Assembly: GCA_963755085.1 (NCBI GenBank)
Contig: CAVWIN010000006.1
Coordinates: 39,581 to 103,580, forward strand
DNA: 64,000 nt
Direction: 5' to 3'
Source: JACVRM01 sp963755085
GTDB taxonomy: Bacteria > Actinomycetota > Thermoleophilia > Gaiellales > Gaiellaceae
Shown in pieces: positions 1 to 8,084 of this stretch. The position numbers and the translations under genes were made by a program. The notes under the pieces were generated by a model. The model did not search any database and had not been told where the DNA came from. It was given only the letters and a program-made list of their open reading frames with translations. Every line of letters starts with the position of its first letter. Positions within the stretch are counted from its first letter, which is position 1.

Positions 1-80
1 CCCGCCGAGTCACAGTCCCGTAGAGACAGCGACAACGCGGCTGCGCGGCAAGGACCCGAAAGAAGCAACGCTCGCCTGCG

Positions 81-105
81 CCAGTGATCGGGAATTGTCC
101 CCTGA
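81..105. repeat. Short dispersed repeat, copy 1 (upstream of peptidase-E-like gene)
   Basis: The sequence CCAGTGATCGGGAATTGTCC followed by CCTGA is closely related to the copy at 918-941. Related copies share a TCGGGAAT or TCCGGAAT core near 3622, 3704, 4552 and 8759. The copies sit at gene borders in the accessory left end of the window. What mobilises or uses them is unknown. Confidence 0.5.
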
Positions 106-227
106 AGAAGTGACGCTGGATCTGGCCGGAACCGATGAGTTTTCGCTGGCCTGCCAGTCTCTACTGCCGTGCGGATCCGGCACCGCCCAGAAGTTCTCGC
201 CCTGCAGCAACGCAGCCAGGAGGCCGC

Positions 228-908
228 ATGAAGCTTCTTCTCACGTCCGCCGGCATCAAGAACCCAAGCATCGAGAGCGCACTGGTCGACCTCCTGGGCA
301 AGCCGATCAGCGAGGCCAGCGCCCTCTGCATTCCCACCGCGATGTACGGGCACCCATGGGTCGGGCCCGGCGTGAAGGCATGGGAGTTCATCAGCGGACG
401 AGAGCCCCGCTGCCCGATGTGCGAGTTGGGGTGGGGGTCGTTGGGAGTGCTGGAGCTGACCGCGCTGCCCAGCATCGACGAAGAACGTTGGGTTTCCCTG
501 GTGCAGGAGACCGATGTCCTGCTGGGCTCAGGTGGCGATGCCTTGTATCTGTGCCACTGGATGCGGGAGTCCGGACTGGCGGACCTCTTGCCATCGCTGG
601 ACGAGACGGTCTGGGTGGGACTGAGCGCCGGGAGCATGGTCATGACCCCGAGGATCGGGGAGGAGTTCGTCGGCTGGAAGCCGCCCACCGGCGGCGACAG
701 CACGCTCGGACTCGTCGACTTCTCGATCTTCCCGCACCTGGATAACGAGGATCTACCCAAGAACACGATGGCCGGTGCACAACAATGGGCCGCCGGCTTG
801 TCGGGTCCGGCGTACGCGATCGATGACGAGACCGCCATCAAAGTGCTCGACGACACCGTCGAAGTCGTCTCCGAGGGGCACTGGAAACTGCTCACGCCCG
901 AGGACTGA
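228..908 (+). CDS. Peptidase E-like (S51 / class I glutamine amidotransferase-like) protein
   Basis: A 226-residue protein of the peptidase S51 (dipeptidase E) family, which usually cleaves Asp-Xaa dipeptides or is a cyanophycinase relative. The nucleophile elbow GLSAGS, typical of S51 and with Ser as the presumed nucleophile, lies about two thirds in, after a GGDALYLCHW segment that matches the family's strand-loop before the elbow. The ATG at 228 is chosen over an in-frame ATG at 135 because AGGAGG sits just upstream and because the protein then begins directly with the first beta strand (MKLLLTSAG). It stands alone and is bracketed by two copies of a short repeat (about 81-105 and 918-941). 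Family assignment is good; the substrate is unknown. Confidence 0.85.
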   Translation: MKLLLTSAGIKNPSIESALVDLLGKPISEASALCIPTAMYGHPWVGPGVKAWEFISGREPRCPMCELGWGSLGVLELTALPSIDEERWVSLVQETDVLLGSGGDALYLCHWMRESGLADLLPSLDETVWVGLSAGSMVMTPRIGEEFVGWKPPTGGDSTLGLVDFSIFPHLDNEDLPKNTMAGAQQWAAGLSGPAYAIDDETAIKVLDDTVEVVSEGHWKLLTPED

Positions 909-917
909 GCCCTCGGC

Positions 918-941
918 CAGCGTTCGGGAATGACCCCTGAG
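918..941. repeat. Short dispersed repeat, copy 2 (downstream of peptidase-E-like gene)
   Basis: CCAGCGTTCGGGAATGACCC followed by CTGA begins 10 bp after the stop of the peptidase-E-like gene. It matches the upstream copy at 81-105 in the same orientation with a few substitutions and a one-base length difference. Confidence 0.5.
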
Positions 942-1049
942 CGCGGCTACTCGAGCCCCCTCAAGCGACCCGAGAATCCGAAACTCCACAGGCGCGTTTT
1001 ACCGCTTCCCGAGCCGGATTGAAAGCGCTCGCGGGCCGGAAGTCGGCCA

Positions 1050-1406
1050 ATGTTTTGTCCGGTTATGGCCGCGCTCTTACCACGCTCGGACATCGTCGCT
1101 GCGATGGCCCGCCCACTCGACGCATCGACAGCGGAGACGAACGCCTACCACGGTGAGGTGTGGACAGACGCGCGCGGCTACGCGACCGTCAGCCTGCCGG
1201 CCGAGGCTTGCCCGCTGGAGCTACCCGTCGAGTACGAGCTGCAAGACCTCGAGCCGCCGGGCACTGCGCGCGTGACCGGTGAGCTCAAGGACGGCCGCTT
1301 CACGATCCACACCGACGAACCGCACGTGAAGGTCGCCTGGCGGCTGACGGGACGTCGGGATGCGAGCCATCTGCCGCACCCACACCACGAGGAGGAAACG
1401 ACATGA
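1050..1406 (+). CDS. Hypothetical protein, coupled to the TolB-like gene
   Basis: A 118-residue protein of unknown function. The central part (from about residue 35) has alternating hydrophobic residues and motifs such as WTDARGYATVSLP and FTIHTDEPHVKVAWRLTG, which suggests a beta-sandwich fold; the tail is His/Glu-rich. Its stop overlaps the ATG of the next gene by four bases (ATGA), so the two are probably translationally coupled. The start is uncertain: an in-frame ATG at 1104 also precedes the conserved-looking part, and neither has a strong ribosome binding site. I do not recognise the family. Confidence 0.55.
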   Translation: MFCPVMAALLPRSDIVAAMARPLDASTAETNAYHGEVWTDARGYATVSLPAEACPLELPVEYELQDLEPPGTARVTGELKDGRFTIHTDEPHVKVAWRLTGRRDASHLPHPHHEEETT

Positions 1407-2359
1407 ACAAGACCGTTGTCACAACGGCCGTTGCCGCCGTGTTTGCACTCGTCGTCATGGCCACCGTGGTCGGTTCTGCCCGTGCCACCTACCGGGGCGA
1501 GACCAATGGACGGCTCGCCTTCGGCATCAACATCAACAGCAACACCGACGTCTACTCGGTCCAGCCCAACGGGCAAGACTTGCAGCGGCTGACCACCGAC
1601 CCGGGCTTCGACGCCTGCGCCGCCTACTCGGCCGACGGCAAGCGGATCGCCTACTGCTCGGGCCAGGGCGGCGGCCCCGTCCAGGTCTGGACGATGAATC
1701 AGGACGGCACGGACAAACAGCAGGTCACGCACATGAGCGCCACCGCGATCTTCCCCGACTTCTCGCCAGACGGGAGCAAGCTCGTCTTCTGCGCCGGGCC
1801 GTCGACCTTCGCCCGCGACATCTACGTCGTCAACAGCGACGGCAGTGACCTCACCAGGCTGACGAGCGGCGTCGGCAACAACGTCTATCCCGCCTTCTCG
1901 CCGAACGGCCACAAGATCGTCTTCACCAGCAACCGCACCGGCACCTCGCAGGTCTGGCTGATGAACGCCGACGGCTCGAACCAGAGACAGCTCACCTTCG
2001 ACTCGCTGCCCAAGGACCAGGTACCCGACTGGAGCCCCAACGGCAGCAAGATCGCCTACCTCGCCGACACACACGGAATCGCCGACATGGGCAACAGTTG
2101 GGGCGACATCTGGGTGATGAACGCCAATGGCTCCCACCAACACCAGATCACCCACGATGCGACCGACTACGGCACCGCCTGGTCACCCGACGGAACCCGC
2201 ATCGCCACCCTCGACTTCCCTACCCGCACCATCTACACCCTCGACGCCAGGGACGGAAGCGACCGGCAGGCAGTCCACCCCGGCGGCCTCCAGTTCGTCC
2301 CCGGCTGGCAGCCCCTCGGCACCGAAGACAGCCAGGGCGAAGACCAGAACGACCAATGA
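1403..2359 (+). CDS. Secreted TolB-like beta-propeller protein (PD40/WD40-like repeats)
   Basis: A 318-residue exported protein. An N-terminal signal peptide (about residues 1-29, K then a hydrophobic core ending in SARA) is followed by about six PD40 repeats of the form P.FSPDGSKLVF, YPAFSPNGHKIVFTSNR and PDWSPNGSKIAYL, alternating with IYVVNSDGSDLTRLT-type strands. This is the TolB C-terminal propeller signature. Such proteins are usually extracellular binding scaffolds without catalytic residues. The ATG follows a good AGGAGG site. The gene is coupled to the upstream hypothetical gene and is followed by a strong GC hairpin. Confidence 0.85.
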   Translation: MNKTVVTTAVAAVFALVVMATVVGSARATYRGETNGRLAFGININSNTDVYSVQPNGQDLQRLTTDPGFDACAAYSADGKRIAYCSGQGGGPVQVWTMNQDGTDKQQVTHMSATAIFPDFSPDGSKLVFCAGPSTFARDIYVVNSDGSDLTRLTSGVGNNVYPAFSPNGHKIVFTSNRTGTSQVWLMNADGSNQRQLTFDSLPKDQVPDWSPNGSKIAYLADTHGIADMGNSWGDIWVMNANGSHQHQITHDATDYGTAWSPDGTRIATLDFPTRTIYTLDARDGSDRQAVHPGGLQFVPGWQPLGTEDSQGEDQNDQ

Positions 2360-2393
2360 GAAGAGTGCTCAGCTGATCGAAGGGCTCGACGAT

Positions 2394-2421
2394 GAGGGGG
2401 CGGCCGCGCCGCCGCCCCCTC
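2394..2421 (+). terminator. GC-rich hairpin downstream of TolB-like gene
   Basis: An 11-bp perfect stem (GAGGGGGCGGC / GCCGCCCCCTC) with a 6-base loop begins 35 bp after the TolB-like stop. It lacks a clear T-run, as is common for actinobacterial terminators. Confidence 0.55.
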
Positions 2422-2468
2422 GCTACTACAGCCTTCTGGGGGTTATCAAGCCTGCGTGCGCGAGTGTT

Positions 2469-3560
2469 GCTCCTATGTCAATAGGGGCTCGGCTTTGAGG
2501 GTGGTGTAGACGGTGCGGGCGAGTTGCCGTTTGAGGCAGCGGAGGGCTTCGCGTCGGCTCTTGCCTTCGCTCTGTTTGCGCTCGAGGTAGGCGCGTGCGG
2601 GCGGGTGGACGCGGCCTTGGGTGACGGCGATTCGGTGCAGGGCGCAGTTGAGTTGGCGGTTGCCGCCGCGGTCGAGGCGGTGGCGTTGGTGTTTGCCTGA
2701 GCTGGCGTCGAGGGGTGCGACGCCGGCGTGGCGGGCGAGTTGCGCGTCGGAGCGGAAGCGGGCGATCGGGCCGATCTCGCAGAGCAGCTTGGCGGCGGTG
2801 AGGCCGCCGCAGCCGGGTAGCTCGAGCAACCTGGGCGCGAACGCCGCGGTCTGCTGGTGCAGCTCTCGGTCGAGCTCACTGATCGTGCGGGTGAGGCTGC
2901 GGCAGCGGCCGAGCAGCTGGCGCGCGATCCGCACCTGCGTCGTCTGCTCGCGGCGAGCGAGCTGGCGGCCGAGCCGCTCCAGCCAGACCGCCCTGTCGAG
3001 CGCGCCGAGCGGGACACGGAGCGTCGGGTCGAGCTCGTGCAGGTGCCAGCGCAGCCGCTGTTGAGCTCGACGACGCTCGTCGACGAGGTCGTCGCGGTGG
3101 TCGACCAGAAGCTTCAGCTCCCGTAGCCGCGCCTCTTCTGGTCGTGGCGAGTCGAGTACGGGCTCGCGGAGTGCGGCTCTGGCGATGGCGAGCGCGTCGA
3201 TCAGGTCCGACTTGCCCCGCACCCGGCCACGCCGCCGCTCGGGTGCGGTCAACCGTGGCGGCACCCGGACCAGCCGCTGCCGATGCTGCTGCAGCGTCCG
3301 CTCCAGTCCGCGGGTCACGTGGCGGCAGTCCTCCAGCGCCCACAGCCGCCGCCGGCCAACCCGCTTCGACCAGCAGACAAGCTCGCCGGCGTCGCTCGTC
3401 TCCAGTGCGTCGACCTGACGACCCACCTCGTCGACAGCCACAGCAGAGAGGGAGTGCTTGTGCACATCCACCCCGATCACGATCATTGCGGTGCCTCCTA
3501 CCGTTGGGGGCGACCGGCGAGCGGACAGGCCTCAATCGAGGCAAGCTGCCAAGCTCCTAT
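2469..3560 (-). mobile_element. IS110-family insertion sequence (approximate extent)
   Basis: One full-length IS110 transposase gene occupies most of this interval. The octamer GCTCCTAT occurs at 2469-2476, overlapping the transposase stop codon, and again at 3553-3560, 67 bp upstream of its start. IS110 elements lack inverted repeats and are flanked by short direct repeats of the target core, so these octamers are candidate ends. The match could be chance, and the 5' noncoding end may run further right, towards about 3700. Confidence 0.5.
2473..3486 (-). CDS. IS110-family transposase (DEDD recombinase)
   Basis: A 337-residue transposase, full length for IS110. The N-terminal RuvC-like DEDD domain is visible: GVDVHKHS near residue 5 (first Asp), an ALEDCRH segment near residue 50 (Glu), and KSDLIDALAIARA near residue 95 (Asp pair). 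A coiled helical middle leads into the C-terminal transposase_20 domain, with LLELPGCGGLTAAKLLCEIG and the Ser-containing DASSGKHQRHRLDRGGNRQLN segment holding the presumed serine nucleophile. The ATG at 3486 gives the expected start. The frame is intact, so the element may still be active. Confidence 0.9.
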   Translation of the reverse strand: MIVIGVDVHKHSLSAVAVDEVGRQVDALETSDAGELVCWSKRVGRRRLWALEDCRHVTRGLERTLQQHRQRLVRVPPRLTAPERRRGRVRGKSDLIDALAIARAALREPVLDSPRPEEARLRELKLLVDHRDDLVDERRRAQQRLRWHLHELDPTLRVPLGALDRAVWLERLGRQLARREQTTQVRIARQLLGRCRSLTRTISELDRELHQQTAAFAPRLLELPGCGGLTAAKLLCEIGPIARFRSDAQLARHAGVAPLDASSGKHQRHRLDRGGNRQLNCALHRIAVTQGRVHPPARAYLERKQSEGKSRREALRCLKRQLARTVYTTLKAEPLLT

Positions 3561-3735
3561 CAGGTCACGCTCGACGGTCTCGGGAAGGCGGCGGCGACAC
3601 AACACTGGCAAGTCAGCCCACGGGCGACGTTCCGGAATCGAGTCAGCCGCCGCCGACCCGAGTCTCTGTCCCACAACGGACAGCACCCGCCGAGGATGAC
3701 ATTGAGTTCGGGAATGTCACCCGACGAGGAGCGCG
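3487..3735. other. Intergenic region upstream of the IS110 transposase
   Basis: No gene is supported here. It holds the 5' noncoding flank of the IS110 transposase, where IS110-type elements encode their structured bridge RNA, and two copies of the dispersed TTC[G/C]GGAAT repeat (near 3622-3640 and 3704-3728). I could not fold it, so no RNA is called. Confidence 0.4.
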
Positions 3736-4506
3736 TCAGGCGGTCTGTTCGAGGAAGCGTTCGATCATCGCGTTCACCTGCTGCGGCACTTCGAGCTGGT
3801 TGAAGTGCCCTGCACCGACTGTGACTCCTAGCTCGAGATCGGGTTTGATCTGGCGCAGCCGGAGCGCGTCAGGGTCTTCTCTGAGTTCTGCTCGGATGAG
3901 CAAGACCGGCAGTTGGCAACGAGCGAAAGGTTCTTGGCCGTTCCACTCGCTCACACCACGGATTACCGCAGCGGCGGCCGCCTGCGAGACAGCGCACATG
4001 TGATCGACGATCCAGCGCGCTAGCTCTTCGTCGCGTGCGCCCATGTCGTGGACGTATTCGCGGCGAACCACCTCGCCGTCCGGCCCGGCAAGCTGGTTCG
4101 CGAATCCGCGAAAGAACTCAGAAGTCTCTGGTAGCGGGTCGATTGGCCCCGGGTCGACGAGGACGAGCGCGCTCGCAAACGACGGGTATCGCGCGGCAAG
4201 CTCGACGGCGATCATGCCTCCGAGGCTGTGGCCGACAAGCACGGGCCGCTCGATCCCGGCTGCGCCGCAGACCGCCGCCACGTCATCTGCGAGCTGCGGA
4301 ATCGAATAACCGTCCTCGGGGGCGTCGCTCTCGCCGCACCCGCGTAGGTCGAGGGACGTGACGCCCTGCGTGCGGGCGAAGTGGTCGAACTGAGGCTGGA
4401 AGGCCGTGTGGTCGCAGCACCAGCCGGGAATGAAGACCAGCTCCGGCGCGCCACGACCGGCCCGCTCGTAGCTCAGCCTTACGCCACCGACTTCCGCATA
4501 CGGCAT
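3736..4506 (-). CDS. Alpha/beta-hydrolase
   Basis: A 256-residue alpha/beta-hydrolase fold enzyme. The oxyanion-region motif PGWCCDHTAF is followed by the nucleophile elbow GHSLGG (Ser, about residue 96), an LVDPG strand, and the catalytic His in GAGHFNQLEVPQ near the C terminus. The ATG at 4506 (MPYAEVGGVRLSYER) is chosen because it starts the first beta strand; the open frame extends 32 codons further upstream without resembling the family. The substrate cannot be told from sequence. The gene is isolated and bracketed by repeat copies near 3704 and 4552. Confidence 0.8.
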   Translation of the reverse strand: MPYAEVGGVRLSYERAGRGAPELVFIPGWCCDHTAFQPQFDHFARTQGVTSLDLRGCGESDAPEDGYSIPQLADDVAAVCGAAGIERPVLVGHSLGGMIAVELAARYPSFASALVLVDPGPIDPLPETSEFFRGFANQLAGPDGEVVRREYVHDMGARDEELARWIVDHMCAVSQAAAAAVIRGVSEWNGQEPFARCQLPVLLIRAELREDPDALRLRQIKPDLELGVTVGAGHFNQLEVPQQVNAMIERFLEQTA

Positions 4507-4551
4507 ACCAGGCAATCGTCTCACGATCGGCCTCGGAACCAGCCACTCGGC

Positions 4552-4576
4552 TGGGCCAGCGTTCCGGAATGACGCC
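4552..4576. repeat. Short dispersed repeat, copy upstream of the hydrolase
   Basis: GGGCCAGCGTTCCGGAATGA followed by CGCC matches the copies at 918-941 and 3622-3640 in the core. It lies 46 bp upstream of the hydrolase start. Confidence 0.4.
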
Positions 4577-4661
4577 AGAGTTGTGCGCGGTCGAACCGGC
4601 ATGCTGCGGGAGCCGGGCGTTCCCCGTTTCCATTAGTCGCGCCCGGTTGCGCTGAGCGCCT

Positions 4662-5465
4662 CTACCGCTTCGTCCAGGTTCCTTCCCAGATAGCTCGACG
4701 GTTCCCGCATCCTTCCCGGATTGCCTTCAAAACCAATGTGCCTGCTGAGACAGACCAGTGGTAGCTGCCGAAGGGGCCGGCCGCGGTGCAGTCGGTGCCG
4801 CCGATGTTGTGGTGGCCATACTTAGAGACGCCGCCGCTTCCGTTCTTCGAGAGAGGGGCCATCGGAATCGGGGCGTAGACGTGAATGACGTCGCCCTGAA
4901 CCGCGTACTCGTTCGCGAGACCTGACCCCATCGGGTCGAGATGCCATGCTCCAACTCGGTCAAAAACGAGCGTCCAGCGTCCGGCCGGTGGCCCGTTGGC
5001 GTCTCCCTTCTTCAGATCTTTCGCCGTGACAATGCGCGTCCAAAAGCCGCGAAGAGCGACGGGCGGCAGCGGTGGCTCTGCGACCTTCGCTGTCACCGTG
5101 TCCGAAACGGTCTTTCCGTTCGCCATCGTCGCGCGAGCGGTGAAACGATGCGACCCAGATGTCAGCCAGGTAGTGATCAGGTAGCCCCGATTCGCACCGT
5201 TATCGTCGCCGCCGAACACGTACGGCGCCGACTGCTCCGTCCAGATCAGCCTTCCATCGATCAGAAAATCGACCGACGAGACGCTGCCCCCGCTCGGTGT
5301 GGCGGTCCAACCGATCCGAAACGGAAGCGAACTCCTGCCGTCGAGCGAAGAAGTGATCCGGGGCGCCGAAGCGTGGCCAGCACCTAATGCACCCATTGCC
5401 GCAACTGCAGCAGTTGCCGCGAGGATCGCACCCCCGAGCAGCAGAGCCACCAAGCGCCTCATCAT
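4662..5465 (-). CDS. Secreted protein with Ig-like domain, function unknown
   Basis: A 267-residue exported protein. Residues 1-32 form a signal peptide (MMRRLVALLLGG, then an Ala-rich core). Residues about 35-130 look like an Ig-like/Big-type beta sandwich: PSGGSVSSVDFLIDGRLIWT, then ITTWLTSGSHRFTARATMANG. The C-terminal half (from WTRIVTAKDL) has the look of a small beta barrel, with WRL..LVFDRVGAWHLDP and a final GTLVLKAIREGCGNRRAIWEGTW, resembling secreted lipocalin-like hypotheticals. Two Cys (TDCTAAG and EGCGN) could form a disulfide. There is no operon partner and I do not recognise the family. Confidence 0.65.
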   Translation of the reverse strand: MMRRLVALLLGGAILAATAAVAAMGALGAGHASAPRITSSLDGRSSLPFRIGWTATPSGGSVSSVDFLIDGRLIWTEQSAPYVFGGDDNGANRGYLITTWLTSGSHRFTARATMANGKTVSDTVTAKVAEPPLPPVALRGFWTRIVTAKDLKKGDANGPPAGRWTLVFDRVGAWHLDPMGSGLANEYAVQGDVIHVYAPIPMAPLSKNGSGGVSKYGHHNIGGTDCTAAGPFGSYHWSVSAGTLVLKAIREGCGNRRAIWEGTWTKR

Positions 5466-5858
5466 CGTCCTCCTGGCTGGCCGCCGTGCTTAGCGCCGCG
5501 AACATAACGCTGGTATCGAACGTGGTCAACCACGCCGCCGCGGCTCAAGCCGCTCTCCGGGTTGACTGAACTCACGGCTGGGCGAGCGTCCTCTCGCCTG
5601 ACCAGCGCCGTTCTGTCCTAACGCTCCACGCTACTCAGCGCGATGGGCCTGGCTCTCGACTGCGAGTTCGCCGTCGTACGGCGAGGAGCACGGGACGGTC
5701 CCGCGAGCAGGCGGAGGACGTTCGCACTGGTTCGCCCGCGTTCGCTCGTGACGCACCGTTGAGGCAAACCGCGTCGCGAGCGAGCGGTTCAGCGAACGCG
5801 AACGAACGCTGAACGTTGCCATTGGTGCCACGGTGCCGCTACGTCTACCTCAGTTCGA
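5466..5858. other. Intergenic region with repeat and imperfect inverted repeat
   Basis: No gene is supported. It carries copy A of a roughly 65-bp repeat (5579-5648), and at about 5735-5810 an imperfect inverted repeat built on CGCGTTCGCTCG and CGAGCGAGCGGTTC/GCGAACGCG. Nothing else stands out. Confidence 0.4.
5579..5648. repeat. About 65-bp direct repeat, copy A
   Basis: It shares CTGGGCGAGCGTCCTCTC, CTGACCAGCGCCGTTCTGTC and CTACTCAGCGCG with 9313-9380 in the same order and orientation, with a 2-base indel and a few mismatches. Both copies lie upstream of minus-strand accessory genes. Confidence 0.7.
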
Positions 5859-7739
5859 TCAGGCATCGTTCGCACGCAGACTGACCCAGATGCCGTCGTC
5901 GCTCAGGGCGACACCCCATGGGTAGTACCGCAGCCCGATTCGAGTCGCATGACCGCTCTTCGGGTCGATCCGCCACAAGGCGTGGTCGTCGGGCACAGTC
6001 GCCCAGATGCCGCCCGCACCGGCCGCAAGAGTCGTCACGCCCGCGGCCTCGGCGGTCACCGGCAACGGGATCCGACGCGAGCGCCCTGATCCGAACGCGG
6101 GGAGGCGCACGACGTAGGGACTGCTCCAATTTCCGACCCAGACGGAATCGCCCTGTACGAGGAGGTAGCCCGGATTCTCGGCAACGAGGTCGTACGTCTT
6201 CACGGCTCCGGTCTCCGCGTGCATTCGCGAGACACCTCCGCCGAGGAAGTCGCCCATCCAGAGGTCGCCGTAGCCTTCCGACCAAGTCAGCCACTTCGGC
6301 TGAACGTCGAAACGGACGGTGCGCTGCCGACCGGTCCGCGGGTCGACCTCGGTCACCGTGTGAGCGGCGTCGTCGGCATCGCCCACCCACAACGAGCCGC
6401 CGCCATACGCCAGGCCCCTCACGATGCCGCTGCCGGATCGGACGGGCCAGGTCTCCTCGAACTCGAGCGTTCGCGCGTCGACGCGCACGACGTTCGCACC
6501 GGGCCCCGATGCGTAGCAGTTCGCCACCCAGACATCGCCGGACGGATCGGCACCCAGCCCGCAAGGCGCGAGCCCGCCGCCGACGACCTGAGCCTCACCG
6601 GTCGCCGGATCCACCCGCGTGACCCTGCGGTCGCCGGCATCGCGCAATCCCTCGGACTCCGAATAGCGGAGGACGCCGTGCGTGATCCAGATGTAGCCAC
6701 CGGCGGCGACGACGAAGTCCGCTCTCGGTCCGATGCGAATCACCTTCGTCGGCTCGAGGGTCTTCGGGTCGAGCCGGACGAGGCTGTTCGGAAGCGGCAC
6801 GGGAGCCGCCTCGCCGCCGCGCGGGAACACGAACACGGCTGCTGCGGCGGCGGCGGCGAGCGATGCAACCGCCGCGGCGATCGCGACCCCGCGGCGCACA
6901 CGTCGCCGCGGAGCGCCCGAAGCGGGCGGCATCGCTGTCGAATCGCCGCCGACCGCATCGGCGATCGAGCTCTTCGGCGAGCTTCGGATGATCTCCAGAT
7001 AGACCGCTTCCGTCTCCGCAGACGGGTACGCGCCGAGCTCGTCCGCGAGAAAGCGCCGGCAGCGTTCGTACACGCGAAGCGCTTCGGCCGGGTTGCCCGC
7101 AGCCACGTGCGCCTCCATGAGGCGGCGATAACCGCTCTCGCGAAACGGCTCGAGCTGCGTCACCTCGCCCGCGTACCGGGCCGCTTCCGCAGGCTCTCCG
7201 CTCGCGACCGACGCATCGCACAGACATTCGAGCGCGCGCACGAGAAGCTCGCGGAGGTCCCGACGACGTTCCTCGACCCACGCGCCGTCCTCACCCGGAA
7301 GGAAGCTCCGCCGAGCGAGCGCGGTCGCCAGCAGGCCTTGCGCGCGGGCCTCGGCGACGCCGCCCGCGGCAAACGCGGCCTCGGCGCGGTCGACCGCGAC
7401 CGCCGCGGCATCGACGTCGATCCACGTGCCCGAGGGCAGCGTGAGTTTGTAGCATCCGAACGCGCTCGTGAGCGCGGCCGAGCCGTCGATGCCGCACTCG
7501 ACGAGCAGCGCGCGCAGCTTGGTCGTCAGTACTCTGAGCGCCTTCTCCCAGGTCGCGGGAAGCTCGTCACCCCAGAGGAGTTCCGCAAGCTCGTCGCGCG
7601 GAACGGGACGGCCTTCCTGCGCCGCGAGGTAGGCGAACAGGGTGCGCCCCTGGCGGCCGGGAAAGCGCTCTTCGCCCAGCCTGGTGCCATCCGCCTCGAC
7701 GGCAAGACGCTCCGTTAGGGAGATCCGAATGTTCAACAA
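5859..7739 (-). CDS. Membrane-tethered BTAD (SARP-type) regulator with C-terminal beta-propeller
   Basis: A 626-residue one-component regulator candidate. Residues about 1-95 form an OmpR/SARP-like winged helix (GRQGRTLFAYLAAQEGRPVP, ELAELLWGD). Residues about 100-245 form a bacterial transcriptional activation domain of helical repeats (YRRLMEAHVAAGNPAEALRVYERCRRFL). A transmembrane helix follows at about 283-307 (GVAIAAAVASLAAAAAAAVFVF). The rest is a propeller with about six to seven blades, each carrying an [IVL]W[IVAM] motif: YIWITHG, DVWVANC, SLWVGDA, DLWMGDF, SVWVGNW, GIWATVP, GIWVSLR. The layout predicts a cytoplasmic DNA-binding head and an extracellular sensor. The frame opens with TTG TTG; AAGGAGG lies just upstream and spaces better for the second TTG (7736). 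Confidence 0.8.
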   Translation of the reverse strand: MLNIRISLTERLAVEADGTRLGEERFPGRQGRTLFAYLAAQEGRPVPRDELAELLWGDELPATWEKALRVLTTKLRALLVECGIDGSAALTSAFGCYKLTLPSGTWIDVDAAAVAVDRAEAAFAAGGVAEARAQGLLATALARRSFLPGEDGAWVEERRRDLRELLVRALECLCDASVASGEPAEAARYAGEVTQLEPFRESGYRRLMEAHVAAGNPAEALRVYERCRRFLADELGAYPSAETEAVYLEIIRSSPKSSIADAVGGDSTAMPPASGAPRRRVRRGVAIAAAVASLAAAAAAAVFVFPRGGEAAPVPLPNSLVRLDPKTLEPTKVIRIGPRADFVVAAGGYIWITHGVLRYSESEGLRDAGDRRVTRVDPATGEAQVVGGGLAPCGLGADPSGDVWVANCYASGPGANVVRVDARTLEFEETWPVRSGSGIVRGLAYGGGSLWVGDADDAAHTVTEVDPRTGRQRTVRFDVQPKWLTWSEGYGDLWMGDFLGGGVSRMHAETGAVKTYDLVAENPGYLLVQGDSVWVGNWSSPYVVRLPAFGSGRSRRIPLPVTAEAAGVTTLAAGAGGIWATVPDDHALWRIDPKSGHATRIGLRYYPWGVALSDDGIWVSLRANDA

Positions 7740-7822
7740 CCCTCCTTCCGACCGCGCTAGCGCCGCTGCTAGCCCTGCCCTAGCAACCTTCTAGCCACGC
7801 GTCCGAAGTATCGGGCCGCGAC

Positions 7823-8023
7823 ATGTTCTGTGACAAGGCGCTCCGCTGCGACTGCGGCTATGAGGTACGTGCGCGCGACGAGGAGGCCGCCGTCGAGGAG
7901 ATCCGACGGCATGCCTCGGAGGCGCACGGAATCGAGTTCACGGTCGAGCTCGCGCTCGACGTCGTCCGGAAGGCACGGCTCGGGCTCGAGCGCGACGGAG
8001 CCACCGGAAAGGAGAAGCAATGA
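7823..8023 (+). CDS. Small DUF1059-family protein
   Basis: A 66-residue protein with the DUF1059 pattern: an N-terminal CDKALRCDCGYEVRARDEEAA (Cys cluster) and a C-terminal HASEAHGI motif. These are small actinobacterial and archaeal proteins of unknown role that may bind a metal. It starts with ATG at 7823 and is divergent from the BTAD regulator, with about 80 bp between them. Confidence 0.75.
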   Translation: MFCDKALRCDCGYEVRARDEEAAVEEIRRHASEAHGIEFTVELALDVVRKARLGLERDGATGKEKQ

Positions 8024-8084
8024 CCGTCGTAAGGCGTGCACTCGCGCCGACGCTCGTCCATCCCATCCAGAGAGGAGTAGATCG

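Noticed and set aside
135..227. N-terminal extension of the peptidase-E-like protein from an ATG at 135
   Set aside because: It lacks a ribosome binding site and the family-like sequence starts at the ATG at 228 behind AGGAGG.
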